A DNA stretch of 64,000 nt from Leuctra nigra (lineage: Eukaryota; Arthropoda; Insecta; Plecoptera; Leuctridae), in contig OW203768.1 in assembly GCA_934045905.1 (NCBI GenBank), forward strand, positions 11,932,316-11,996,315, given 5' to 3'. This document shows positions 22,288 through 33,954 of this stretch, one piece after another. Both the position numbers and the translations under genes were made by a program. The notes beneath the pieces were generated by a model. The model was given only the letters and a program-made list of their open reading frames with translations, was not told the origin of the DNA and made no database searches. Position 1 is the stretch's first letter; every line of letters begins with the position of its first letter.

Positions 22288-23628
22288 CAAACTGTGTACT
22301 ACTACATACTTTAATGAAGAATTTACGATAGTTGAAGAATTAAAGGTTAAATCCTTCTGTGCTAGGTTCGGACTAGGTTTGACAGTACCTATAGTCTGCC
22401 TATAGTGTATAGTCTGCCTAAAAGCGTGCTGGCCGGACAGGAAACTACTGCCAATCTGGGCTACCAAAGGGGGGGTTTGTGTGCAGAGAAGCGAATGATC
22501 CGAATCTTATTATTTTGCAACTTATTTATAAAGCACGATTTTCATATTTATTATTTGATATTACAATTCCTTGTTGAACATAGATAGAAATCGGTTTTTA
22601 ATTTGTGGAAATCGGACAGTAATTGAATGAGTTCAACTGTCACATTGATTGTTTTCATCTCAGCATTTTATTGGATTTTAATTCAATTATGCACTTAAAT
22701 TCATGAATCAAAAAATGATTTATATTTATGTTCAACAAAGATTTCCTAATCACAGTCAAAAATATAAAAATCGAATAAGATAAAGTACTTACAAATGTAT
22801 CAATAACGGATTATTCTTGCTTGAATGCTCCCCCCTTAGCCAAAGTGTTAGGGTTTAAACCACCAGTCAATACGATGGAAGCGAAATTTACAAAAGAAGT
22901 GTTGTCACAATATTATTGTTGAACAAATTAAGTCGCCATTGTACACTTTCCATTCATGGCTTGCGTTTCTCAAGGCTACGCTGACTTTAGTTAATAATCT
23001 CAATCATGTAGTACGAAAATAATTTCAGAATCTTAGTTTTAAGAACAAGAAAATGTTCAATTATGTGGTAAAAGTAAATATTGATATTATAATCTTAACT
23101 GACAAATGAAAATTAGCACTGCTACCTATTAGTTTTGACCAAAAAATTTGTCACAGGTAATGTAGATAATCTAGTAATTAAAGTGTTTATGGAGATAATT
23201 CCACATGTATAGATAGGTACTATTTGAATATGTTCTGAGGGTACTAGAATTCATGTTTGTATTAAATTAATCAGGTACCATTAGTGTGCAATTAATGAAA
23301 ATGTTACTTGAGAACTGGATTTAGTGTGTAGGTAGATACTGTCTATTACACAATAATAAAATATATCTCGGAATTACGGTGTACTGATTCTCCTAGTTTA
23401 ATCATATGAGTTTTAACAGACTGTTGATGGACTTCGTTTCCGCGATCTTTTAAATTTCCCGCACATTTTCAGTTCTTTCTTTCAACACATGCGCACTGTG
23501 ATTGTTTTGAAAACGAAAAAGTTCTAAAAAGGGCAGCAAACGGTACAATCAATCCTTTGATGAAATATGAAAATATTCCAAAATAGGTCCTGGTCAATAC
23601 TCACATCATTTTGTAGAAGAGCATAGTT
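22288..23628. other. Intergenic region between two helical-protein genes
   Basis: Presumed promoter of the next gene. AT-rich, no element bounded, no TATA box assigned. Confidence 0.4.
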
Positions 23629-26600
23629 ATGACGGCCACAGGAAAAGAGGTAACAATAAAATATAAAGATTTTTCTTACTTGTACGTACCAAATTAGTAG
23701 GTACTAACCTAATATTTTTGTTGTCTTAAAGGATTTTGGTAATTTCCTGAACCGATTGAAAGTCTGTGAAATAGTGGGACCTGTAAATGAAAAACTTAAC
23801 AACTGGCCTCTTCGTCGGCTTAGTTTGAAATCGTCTCTTGGGAAAACTTTTGGTAGCATATTGAGGAGGAACAGAATTGAACCTTTTCCACTGAATGATT
23901 CTTGTACCGATCTAATACTCCACGATCTTGAGATAAATCTAGATCTTTTCAAGAAGATATTAGAAGAAGACAGCAGCATTGCGTGTCAGCTATTGAATAA
24001 AGCTTTCGAGATTGTTGGGTGAGCAAACATTTTTCTTGCACTTCGCTGTTTTAGTAAACTAATTTTAAACAAATTAAACTGCATCATACATTTGTGCTGA
24101 AAAACGACTTCAAGATAATTCCATTTCTTATTTTCGGAGTTTTGTTACATTTTTTCCTTTCCTGTGTTTGAAATACAAAATTCGTTCCATTTTTATACTT
24201 TTCAATAAAATTGTTCTATTATTTTGCTTTCAAAGTTTCAAACCAAAATTTCATTCCTATTATTAATTTCAGAGATTGAAACAGAAATTTAGTTTATTTT
24301 TTTGCTTTTAGATTTTCAAATCAAATCGACCAATTTTCCTTTCAGAGTAGGAAAATTAAAATTTCGTTCCTATTTTTGGTTTCAGATATTCGAATAATTT
24401 TTTTTAGCTCAAATCAAATCGATTCATATTTTGCTCGAGGAAATCAAATTTCGTTTAATTTTTTCAGAGATTCAAACAATTTTTTTTTCTTTTAGATTTT
24501 CAAATTAAATTGTTCCATAATTTGTCTTTCAGAGTTTCGCATGAAATCGTTCCGGCTGCAGATGTCTTGCTTGTAGAATGGATTGTGAAATGTTTTGAGT
24601 CGATTCCTGCCACGAAGTTCTTCATTATTCCTATTGATGCAATAGCCATATTGGTTAATAATCTACTTTATGCGAAGACGGAATATCATTCGCAACTTGC
24701 CGTCTGTCTGCTGAGAAACTGTCTGTGCTTTGGAGTGCTCTTGAATCAGGTGAGTTCTGGCAAATCAAATCACACCTTTGTTTGTTCGACAATAAACAAA
24801 AATCAAAAATCAAATTATAAAAAAATCATCGAACAAAATAGTTAATAGTAAGCATAAAAAAATAGCTTTAAAAAAATCTAAAGATGTTCTATTACATTCC
24901 CTCTAAAAAATTAAGATATTTAATATTTTTATTATTAATTGTGTCGGTTTTTCATAACCACGTAGAACAAATTTACGTCAAGAGAAAAACATTCTCTTCT
25001 GTTTTAGGATTGATTCCGATAGCAACGTTCGGATTTCTTACACAATATTATTTTGTAATTATTTTTTTGTTATTGGTAGTTTTTTTTCTCTCTAGGCTAT
25101 CCATTATTTATTACGTAAATGTATTTCTTAATTTTTTTAATGATTCATATTATAATACCTATTTTAGGTATTGAATTTTTTAATTTTCAAACACCAGTTT
25201 TTATTTTCCCATTACAAAATGTGTAGAACAACATGTTAAGCCTCGTAAAAACACTTTGTGATTCCAAAATCAAGTTTACAAAAATATGCTAACCTCTGTT
25301 CAATCAATTAAATTTAGTAAAGGTATGAAATAAAAACTGCTGGTTGCTAGATTGTTGTTTTCCAAGGGATTGGCAACCAAATAATTCATTGATATAAAAC
25401 TATTTTTAATTATAACAATTACAAACTTTCCTATTTTTATATTACAAAAAAAAACAAAAAAAAACATAAAAATAAAATTATATGATAAAAATATGTGTCC
25501 ATGAAATGGCACTTGTTTGCAGTACTTGTCTGACTTCCGTGTCGGACCCAAAAAGCACAGCAAGTACACCGTGATCAAGTACTTGAGCGAGATCGACACA
25601 GGAGTGGGGGACTTCGTAGTGAATCTGCTACACGACTGGACCCAGCCTCACAGCCCGGACTTCCTGCACGCTCTGGACTGCATTTGCTACGTCATAGTTC
25701 ATATCAGCATCCCAGATGAGAGATTTGACGTCATCATTGCTTCCGTCATGGAATATCTGCAGCTCTTCGTGGTATGTCGAACTGACATTACTTTTACTAT
25801 CGGCAAATGCTGGGAAGGTACCCTACTATTAGGCCACGACCGCCTCCTTCCCACCATCCATCCTTATACCTAATCTTCACCATCATCTCCCAATCATCCT
25901 CATAATCATTCATCCGTCGCCATTAGCCTCGCTGCAGAACAGTGCGACGTTAAGCCCCAGACAAAAAAAATATATTCAAAAACTTTAAGTGTAGATAGGA
26001 GTGAAAAATTCAAACTAAGAAAGGTCGACCCAAATTATCGTCGGGACAGTTTTTAAAAATAATCATAAACTCTGTATCTCAGAGGTAGAAGCACGTAAGT
26101 CAATTTCAATGATTCTAGAGAGAGCTGAAACCAGTAATTCTGCATTCATCCAAACCCAATCATACCTATTTGTGATGGAGACATGAGTCATTGTGTACGA
26201 GAATACTTCAATATAACTGTATTTGTTGACATCAGTCAGGCACGTAGGAACTACTTTCATCATGGGGGGGGGGGGGATTGCGACACAGGGAAGCGAAGAA
26301 CTGGAACACAGGGGTAGTGTTGGCAATTTTCATGAAAAAAAATCTTGAAAATTTTGAAAAACTTGAAAATACTTGAAAAAACGCTTTTTATGCGCTGTTT
26401 TTGTGGCAAAAAAATGTATGTGAAATATACAGACGGTTCTAAGTAGATTTGACTTGGAATACATTGAAACATTCAATATGAAATTAAGGATTTGAGGTAC
26501 AAATTTATATAATTAGGTAGGTATAACATAATTTATATATAATAATCGATAATAGGAAGTAGTTATAAATGTATGCGGCATGAGTGCTGCAGTAAAAGGA

Positions 26601-29600
26601 TATTCTCAAAATTTGACAAACATATTATATATTAAATTAAAATATGTTTTATGACGTGTTATTTATTGAAAATTGAAAATTAATAGATAGTTTAAAAAAA
26701 ATATTAAAAATTTAATAATTTTCATTTCCGATGAGAAGCTCTTAATGTTGATTTGATACAGCCTAAGATGGCAATTAGTACATAAATATGTTATGACATG
26801 TGTTACTTATTGAAAATTGAAAAAAATTGGTTGAAAAATATTAAAATAATAAAATAATTGTATGAAAATTTTCACAGGGCTGTGCAAATTTTCATGAAAA
26901 TTTTCATCAGTGAAAAATTTTTACGTTGCCAACACTACACAGGGGGGCGAAACCCCCCAGTTTTAGCCACTCAGGGCGTTTTTTAGTATTTAAACCAGTT
27001 TAAATGGTTTAAACATTAAATGATTTAAATTTTAACCCAGTTTTTTCTGGGGCTTTAAAATGCACAAACTGAAGCAAAAAACCCTCCAATTGTTTCCCCT
27101 ATGGGAATTTTTTCGAAAATAAACATTTTAAAATCGATTGTGGGATGCTCTCCTTGCTGCTCAAATTACAACAAACAACTCCCCATTTTTGCCCCGCAGA
27201 GCGTTTTTTAGAATTTAAACAATTTTAAAGTGATTCTTGGGCTCTAAACTTAAATTTGTATTGTGAATGGGGGGTCAGCCTGCTCGAGTGGGGGGGGGGG
27301 GGGTTAATCCCCCCCATTCCCCTTCCTACGCGCCTGACATCAGTCAAATCATAAATGGCAAATGATTGTCATTCCCATAAGTCCTCGACCACAAAGAAAT
27401 GGGTAAGTAAATGTTTATTGAATTTCATAGGTGCGCAAGGGGGGGGGGGAGGCAGGGGGGCCAGGGGGGTCTTGCCCCCCCCCCCCCCTAATGGCTCAGC
27501 CTCAAATAAAAAATTATACATTGTGGTCCTCATAGTGTCAAAATTTTGTTTTAAAAGGGTTTAAACAAAAAAATCTCCTTGCGGGGCAGACTGGAGTTGC
27601 TCAAATTACTGGAATCAAATAAGTACTATTTTGATCAAAAACACAATATTTTGGAAAACAATGCCATTATAGTGACCTTCCAAACACACAATTTTTCATG
27701 AATTACTAGGTTTTTTCCCTAACAATTTCTTTTTAATATGCCTCAAAATTGCTCTAATATGTATTCAACCTTCAGAGAATAATTTCTCGGGGGCGATTTA
27801 TATTTTTATGTCGTGAAAAAATAAAGTTTTGGAAATAAAATGCGCCTTAAAACGTCTCAAATTTATTTTGAAGTGCCCAAAATACTAAAAACGCTCTGCC
27901 GGGCCAGGTTTTGGGGCATAACCCCCCCCCCCCCCCCCCTTCGCCTTGTTGTAGTTAAAATATGTGTAAAATTAAAATAAAAATGTAAAGAAAATGCTCT
28001 TCAGAACGTCTCAAAATTGATTTCAAAAAGTCTAAAAAACAAAAAACGCGAGGGTTGAGGGGGTGTGGTGGCCGCGCCCCCCACACACGTGGGAAACACG
28101 TGAAAAAGAAAATTACTTTCCTAAGCTTGCCCCTGAATCTTGCCCCTGAACCAAAGATATTCCTGAACCCTGAATCCTGAAGACGCCCATGCACATCATG
28201 TTGATCATTTTACACCTGGAAAAGGAGTATAATGTATGTCTTATCAAATTTCAAAATCATTAATAATCGGAAATCAATGCATCTTTTATTCACTTTAAAT
28301 ACTAGAGTCTGTAGTTGTAAATACCAAAAAAATCTAAAATTTTAAATTAAGAAAAGAATGGAATACATTAAACCCCAAAATGATTCATTTGCAGACTGAT
28401 CTGCCACAAACCTGTCCATTTCAATCTAATAGAGCATACTTTTATAACATTAAGTTTTATTATGTTTTATTATATATATTTTGTTATTATTTTTTAAATA
28501 AAACTAAAATATATAAACAAATAACCAAATCAGATGTAAATATAAATATAAAATAACAACAGTAAAATAACAATGATTTTTATGTTGGACTATTGCAGAG
28601 CCTACACCTAGCACGGTTGTACTTTCCGCTGCTTCTAAAGCATCCTCGAACTCGTCTGCTGGTTGAGCCGTTGCTCTCGTACTTGGCGACTCACAACAAA
28701 TCCACCGTCTGCAAGAAATTCATCGAGATCATCGGAGCCCAAGTCGCGGCCGACCATCAGCTACTGACATTCGAACATCTACGTCTTGTCGAGACTCTAT
28801 TTCACATGGCACAGAGAAACACGGTATGTAGGACACGACACTTCAGTTCTCCAATACGATATTTTAGAAACATGAACATTTGGCATTGATAAATGGATAA
28901 AAATTATAAAGAATGCAACATTCAGATTCACATTTAAAATGATGATAATCATTTTAAAAAAACATCTGGTACCTACTGATATTCATTTGGGCTCCAGTCT
29001 CTGATCTTGATAAAAAGAATTTAAAATGTGAAAATCTAGCTTGTGTGTGTTAGATTTTTCAAAAAAACTAAAAAAATTATTTTAATAATGAGAATGAATG
29101 AAAGTTGTTGCTTTGATGTGATATGTTTGCAGAAGAAGATATCAAGCCTTGCTCTGCGAGCTCTAGTGCAAATCTACAAGCAATATTCACCGGTTTCCGA
29201 AAGCGTGCCTCCTGCATCGCAAGCCGTCTCCGACATCCCTCGGCTCATCATGACACTGTTCACCGATTGCAGGTACTTGAATCCGTATTGAAAGTTAGTT
29301 CATTGATTATCCTTATTTTGGTACGGATATTTGATTGATAGGAAGTATTCAATGCATCCAAACAAACCAAACATTTGGTACCTATACATTAACTGTGCTG
29401 TTCAACAAAATAATCTCTGAAAATAGAGACCAAGGAGAATTGAGAATAAAGTTCAAAATATTGAAATTTTATATTTTCTCAACATTTATCAAGAAAGTTT
29501 CGGAAATGTATGTGAGGAGTTTGTTTTCAAAAAGCAACATGTCCAAAAATTCACTTTTTTTTGTTGATGGTTCCTAGTGCTATAAAGTGCTAGCAAAGTG

Positions 29601-32600
29601 CTAGCACTAAAGTGCTAGTGCTAGCAAATTTGTTTGCTACAAAAGTTAACATCCTGTAGTAATGAACTACTGAATATCGACGTTTGTAACAAAAAGACAC
29701 ATGTCCAAAAAGTTTTGTTATCAAAGTGCAACATGTCCAATTTCAGTATTTCAGCATTTCAGCTTTTCAGCATTCCAATTCAAGAATTTTTTGTTTGAAT
29801 TTTAAAACAAACCACAATACACTATGATACAATCCTATTTGCACGTGTTTTCTTGATTTTGTTTCAAAATGCAACATGTCAAATGGGTTTGTTTCAAAAT
29901 GCAACAAGTCCAAAATTAAAAGATTAATTAGGAAAAGAGTAGAAATATATTAAAGTTACTTTTTCAGCATTCCAATTCAAAAAAATTTTGTTTAAATTTT
30001 GAAACCAATCACAATACAATCCTATTTGCAGACAATTAGTTACAAGTTTTTCGTTGTTTCTGAACAATATAGGTGAATGGACATGTTGCTTTTTGAAAAC
30101 AAACTCCTCATGTACATACCTAATGCATAGTAAAAATTATGTAAAATGTAAATGTAATGCTTTTCATCAAATATTGTATTTAACTTACATAATATTCCCA
30201 TCCAGTTTGACTGATAAAGTAAAAAAATATATATATTTAATTATTTATGTTATAAATCGAAACAAAACAAATAACTCATTTCATTTATGAATGAAAGGTT
30301 GTTTCCTTGGAATCAGGAACCGCGTGGAGAATCACATGGTACTGCTGTTCGGTGAGAGCGACAACGGAACGCAGGAGGATAAGCGCATAGCGCGCGCGAG
30401 GAACCTCGTTCAGATCTACACGACGTTGTTCAACGCCGACAACGACGTTGCGTTGAGACATTTCTATCACATGATGATGGGCTTTGCAGAGTAAGAACTT
30501 GCTCACAGTTATTTACATTAGTTGGTTTGTATATCTCAATGATTTTACATCTCACAATATTTTCATTATCCTCCCCTTTTTCACTGTACAAGGCATAGGT
30601 ATCATTCCAGAGACCAAGCAGATATTTTCAACACCAATATAATCATCATTTCTATCATAACCACCTGAATAAAATTTTTCGAAAAGTCCTCAATTTTTGA
30701 GCGAGCGTAGCGAGCGTCACCACGGTACTCTTATGGCACTTTCTCTGTGTGTTTTTTTTTTTTTTTTTTTTTTTTTGTTTGTTTGTTTGTTTGTTTGTTT
30801 TTTTGCCTGCACTGCCCAGGTCAAACCGCACAACCAATCGATCTGAAATTTTGTACACATACTAACGTAATCTATGCGATCCCTGGGATCTTTTCTGAAC
30901 GAGATCCTGTGATTGGTTCAAATTTTATAAAAATTATCTTTCGATTGGTTGGTTCGATCAATTTGAAATTTAGCAAAGTCATTGCAACCAAAATTGTACC
31001 CAATCAAAAAAAAATTCAGCCAAATCCTCCAATTGGTTTAAATTTGAAACCATTTTTCCTGTGATTTTTGAAATTTAAACTGGAACCGATTGACCGACCA
31101 AATAAAAACTTCGCATGGTCATTGGTACCAACATTTATGGTATTTTTGCCAATTTTCACTCTAATCTGTCGTTATTTTCAAAAGTTTTTGTCATTTTAGG
31201 GACATTTTGCGTGTTGGCTGTCAAATTCACGGCGACTTCGAATCTACAGTTCAAGGCAAGGTAGTTAGAGCAGAAAGTTTTAAACATATGAAACTAATAA
31301 TGACCGTTCAACAGATTGATCTGATATTGTGTACACACACTACATATCATATCATATGGGTGGTCCCAGGAATATTTTTTGAACGAGATCCTGTGATTTT
31401 CGAAAATTAACAAGGAACCGTTCAATCATAAAGGTTTAATCGATCAACTTAAAACTTAGCAAGGATTGGCACCAATATTTTTGGAGATTTTGGTGATTTT
31501 TATACAAGTCTGTGACGAAACTAAAGAATTGTTGGCTTTTAATGACATTCGATAGACATAATTTCGGTTCGAGGTGTTGCGTGTATCCGTGCTCGCTCAT
31601 CAACGCGTTTCACAGAGCGTTTTCCTAGTAAGTTTTAACTAACCCATACATTTATGTTCAATTTTATGCTTTATACTGTTCTACTATTTTATGTAAAATT
31701 TTATGTTATTTACCTGCCATATACATTTAAATCTATTTTATATTTTCAATTAGTACCTATAAGGTCCCTAATGCTTTCTCAATATTATTTTCTCAACACC
31801 TATATTTTTTTAAATTTAATTTTGAATGGGTTTTGTTTTCAATATTTGTGGACAATTGTCTACAATTTTGTTTGAACAATTTGTGAATTTGTGTAGGTAA
31901 TGGACCAATGGTGATGGGAGGAGTCAATGTAGAATAATAGTTATCTTTACTCACACTAGAGCAGCACTGTCCATATAGTGGGAGAAACAGCCAATCAAAT
32001 GTGTGTGGGAAAGACAGTTGAATTTCTTTGCTATTTGATTACTATTGATTACTGTGCTGTCACAGCCTTCTTGACGGTAACAGCCCACATCCTTCTGTCA
32101 TCTGTTTTATTCGTGATGTCACATAGCAAGATAATGACTAGTGGTCCATTGAAAGTTGTAATAATAATGAATAAAATAAACATGCTCCTCTTCCGCAGGG
32201 CTGCAAAGCTGACTTGTATTCTAGTGAAAGAGTTGCCTAATGGCAATGCAGACAGGTGCAAAGAGCTGGAGGAAAGCATTGCGAATCTCTTCGAATATCC
32301 TGTGACTGCCCTAAATGATCTCCGATACCTGCGATCTCGCCAATGCGACCTGAGAGATGTGAACGATCTTAACGATGACGATTTCAAAGATGCTGTGATA
32401 CGATTTCTGGTTCGTTAGAAGTGTTTCATTATTATTATTTGATGACAAAACAATTTTCAATACCACACTCATCTCTCCCATGATTAGGTGTAACATAGTT
32501 TTTATTTTCATCGCAAATTTCCACACACAAAAAACAACTTAAAAAGTGTAAAAATATTTTCAATGTATGAACGTCAATTTTGTGTTTGCACTATAAGCTG

Positions 32601-33126
32601 TAAAAAATGTGTTAGGAATAGGATATTTGATTCTCTTTTTGTTATAAAGTTAAAATAAAAATATAGTAGGTTTTCCGATTTTGACTTTATGACAGATTAA
32701 CAATATTTATAACTAATTAAATTTTTCTTTTTGTTCAGAGTAATCAGATCGTCTTTTTAATCCAGCGATTCAATTACCACCCAATCATCGCGACATTCGA
32801 GACACTGATCAACAAAATCTGGGTTTTCAACGAAGTAATGAATCAGCAAGTCATTATGGTATTAAAATAACTTTTTATTTGTTATCGCAACTCTTTGGGG
32901 TGATGTAAAACTCCATGATGTAACAATGTATTAATGATCATTTCAGCACATCAATTGCTTCATGAAGTCTAAAGTAACTGGATGTTCATCCGATTTGTAC
33001 ATTCACTGGGCTTTCGATACGGATGTCAGGGAAATTGCCAATCTTCTTGGGGTATTGTTCGAAGTAGTACCCGAAGCTTTCGAGGAAGGTGATGCAAGAT
33101 TCCTTCGGCAGATTCTTGCAAACTGA
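23629..33126 (+). CDS. Unrecognised 607-residue helical-repeat protein
   Basis: Ten exons, all with AG/GT borders and consistent phases: 23629-23649, 23732-24018, 24533-24749, 25523-25771, 28599-28823, 29133-29272, 30317-30490, 32199-32409, 32739-32858 and 32947-33126 (TGA). They sum to 1,824 nt, exactly 608 codons. The start MTATGKE gives a seven-codon first exon; an alternative start is possible. The protein is almost wholly amphipathic helix, for example LVEWIVKCFESIP, LLSYLATHNKSTVCKKF, ISSLALRALVQIYKQYS and EIANLLGVLFEVVPEAF, with leucine and isoleucine at helical spacing. This suggests a HEAT/ARM-type solenoid. I see no catalytic motif, zinc ligands, signal peptide or membrane segment. 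I do not recognise the family. It begins 1.5 kb after the ZNFX1-like gene and ends 0.8 kb before FAM135, all on one strand. At exon 7 the acceptor at 30315-30316 was chosen because only it keeps phase; the nearer AG at 30296-30297 does not. Confidence 0.85.
24019..24532 (+). repeat. Intron of diverged acceptor-like tandem units
   Basis: About eight degenerate units of 50-65 bp, each a pyrimidine run, TTTCAGA or TTTTAGA, then a stretch like GATTNAAANCAAATTTCGTTCC. The true acceptor and exon start at 24522-24550 (TTTGTCTTTCAG, then AGTTTCGCATGAAATCGTTC) fit the same pattern. Confidence 0.65.
24750..25522 (+). other. Intron 3 of the helical-repeat gene
   Basis: Very AT-rich. Hydrophobic open frames on both strands here are composition artefacts. 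No element bounded. Confidence 0.6.
25803..25970 (+). repeat. SINE copy, 5'-truncated, near a splice donor
   Basis: Matches the SINE body from AAATGCTGGGAAGGTA through CGCCATTAGCCTCGCTGCAG to TTAAGCCCCAG plus an A-run. It starts about 30 bp after the exon 4 donor at 25772. The tRNA-like head is absent. Confidence 0.8.
26237..27336. mobile_element. 1.1-kb hAT-like element with poly-G tracts
   Basis: The ends CAGGCACGTAGGAA and TTCCTACGCGCCTG are inverted and flanked by perfect 8-bp duplications ACATCAGT (26229-26236 and 27337-27344). Long G tracts lie just inside each end. The interior contains GCCCCGCAGAGCGTTTTTTA modules and a second hAT-like element (26315-26937). No transposase seen. Confidence 0.88.
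26315..26937. mobile_element. hAT-like MITE nested in the 1.1-kb element
   Basis: 623 bp with ends TAGTGTTGGCAA and TTGCCAACACTA and perfect 8-bp duplications CACAGGGG (26307-26314 and 26938-26945). The TTTTCATGAAAATTTTCA subterminal repeats are shared with 21249-21685. Confidence 0.88.
27421..28200. repeat. Decayed poly-G/C element with GCGGGGC modules
   Basis: Starts near GGTGCGCAAGGGGGG and ends near GAAGACGCCCATGCAC. It contains CAGAACGTCTCAAAATTGAT and CTCTGCCGGGCCAGG module copies and several C or G runs. Ends and target duplication could not be fixed. Confidence 0.45.
28201..28598 (+). other. Intron 4 remainder
   Basis: AT-rich intronic sequence up to the acceptor at 28597-28598; nothing recognised. 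Confidence 0.5.
29510..30118. mobile_element. Element with about 45-bp inverted ends and GCAACATGTCC motifs
   Basis: The left end (TGTGAGGAGTTTGTTTTCAA then AAAGCAACATGTCC) mirrors the right end (complement of ATGAGGAGTTTGTTTTC and AAAGCAACATGTCC). TTTCAAAATGCAACA(T)GTCC recurs three more times inside as direct copies. It lies within intron 6 of the helical-repeat gene. The target duplication is unclear. Confidence 0.65.
30697..31629. mobile_element. GAGCGAGCG-family element, intact-looking copy
   Basis: 933 bp from TTGAGCGAGCGTAGCGAGCG to CTCGCTCATCAACGCGTTTC ... GAGCGTTTTCCTA. A poly-T plus (TTTG)6 tract is at 30747-30800. The body units match 16540-17873, including GAACGAGATCCTGTGATT and AATCGATCAACTTAAAACTT. 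No coding frame. Confidence 0.65.
31900..32149. mobile_element. 250-bp ATGGACCA MITE, copy lacking the 328-bp insert
   Basis: The ends ATGGACCA and TGGTCCAT are inverted. The sequence is nearly the same as 51939-52531 without its insert, and has the uninterrupted target CTATTTGATTACTATTG, where the other copy carries the 328-bp MITE. Confidence 0.75.
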
Positions 33127-33439
33127 TCTGATACTGATACGTAAGCTGAAGTAGTACCTAGTTACTAACTTACTATACCTTTATATTTTCAAAATTCAAG
33201 ATTATCTTAAATGTAATTATTATGAAATACGAAATTGTAGAAACAATGTATAAATTATTATTATTAGTTGTAATCAAATACGTTAAATTGTAAATTGTAA
33301 TAATTCACCACACAGTCAAGAAATAACATATTATTAATTTTAGAATTATTGTACCAGTTTCGAAATGGTTTAAAATGTTTCCCGCGTCCAGGAAGGTTCA
33401 TATATTGGCTACTAGGGTACCAGATAGCAGCACCATCGC
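33127..33439 (+). other. 3' UTR and intergenic gap
   Basis: Sequence after the TGA of the helical-repeat gene. No canonical AATAAA found; TATAAATTATTATTATTAG near 33250 is AT-rich only. Less than 0.8 kb separates this gene from FAM135. Confidence 0.45.
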
Positions 33440-33770
33440 AATCGAATGAATGAAAGTTTCAAGATGGCGAATAGTGTAGGTCGAAAGGGTTGTAATTTGT
33501 TAAATTAGCTCGTAAATAACTAGCGTTCTGCTTTATTATGTGAAAAGTGTGTGAATTGTTAATAAATATTTGTGAATATAGACTACCAGTGACTGCGTTT
33601 TCGTCTACTTTCTTCTGTGTGTGAGTGTGGTGAAAATCGATAAACACATGACAGTTCGCGCCCCTGCTCCATTGTCAGGAAAGGCTCGACCCGGGTATTG
33701 AACTCAAAATTTGTTTTCGTCAATATTCCGCCCAAGGATGAATCTCTCACTCTTCTGATACAATGGAATT
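33440..33770 (+). promoter_or_regulatory. Probable promoter and 5' UTR exon of FAM135
   Basis: A consensus donor GTAAGT starts at 33771 and pairs with an acceptor TTTCAG ending at 33926, just before the FAM135 start codon. This makes the sequence up to 33770 the likely first, non-coding exon. AAGATGGCG at 33461-33469 resembles a YY1/Pho-type site. No TATA box stands out, and the transcription start cannot be placed from sequence. Confidence 0.4.
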
Positions 33771-33927
33771 GTAAGTAACATTCATAAGTATTGTTCTAGA
33801 ACCTGAAAGAGTTGGTGACTGCGCTGTCTAGATAGTTATTGCAAAGGTTACTTCTCTGGGTCAGGGGATCGTAATGTTACACCTGTTTTACGGTTCCTTG
33901 GCTGTCAATGTGGAATTATTTTTCAGG

Positions 33928-33954
33928 ATGGAGTTCTGTTATGAGGCGTCATGA
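33928..33954 (+). CDS. uORF of eight codons overlapping the FAM135 start
   Basis: Just inside the exon that begins at 33927, an ATG opens the frame MEFCYEAS and then stops. Its TGA (33952-33954) overlaps the FAM135 ATG (33951-33953) as ATGA. That geometry would suit termination-reinitiation control. Function is inferred; only the reading frames are seen. Confidence 0.5.
   Translation: MEFCYEAS

Larger units (their letters stand above)
26075..27420. repeat. CTCAGAGGTAG-family repeat split by a hAT-like insertion
   Basis: TCTGTATCTCAGAGGTAGAA through GAGAATACTTCAATATAACT matches the family at 9003-9219. It is interrupted at 26237 and resumes at 27345 (CAAATCATAAATGGCAAATG), which corresponds to the other half of the 9003 copy. 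Confidence 0.6.
30491..32198 (+). other. Intron 7 of the helical-repeat gene
   Basis: Holds the GAGCGAGCG element (30697-31629) and an ATGGACCA MITE (31900-32149); the rest is AT-rich. Confidence 0.6.

Noticed and set aside
24884..25174. 96-codon hydrophobic frame in intron 3
   Set aside because: Very AT-rich intron; composition alone yields F/I/L/Y-rich open frames.
30291..30316. Exon 7 of the helical-repeat gene starting at 30298
   Set aside because: The AG at 30296-30297 would shift the frame into an early stop; the AG at 30315-30316 restores phase with exon 6.
33350..33680. Possible solo LTR around AATAAATATT...GACTGCGTTTTCGTC...ACATGACAGTTCGCGCCCC
   Set aside because: It has an LTR-like look (poly(A) hexamer, then a primer-site-like GC-rich end), but I found no second copy or flanking duplication; a FAM135 leader explains it as well.
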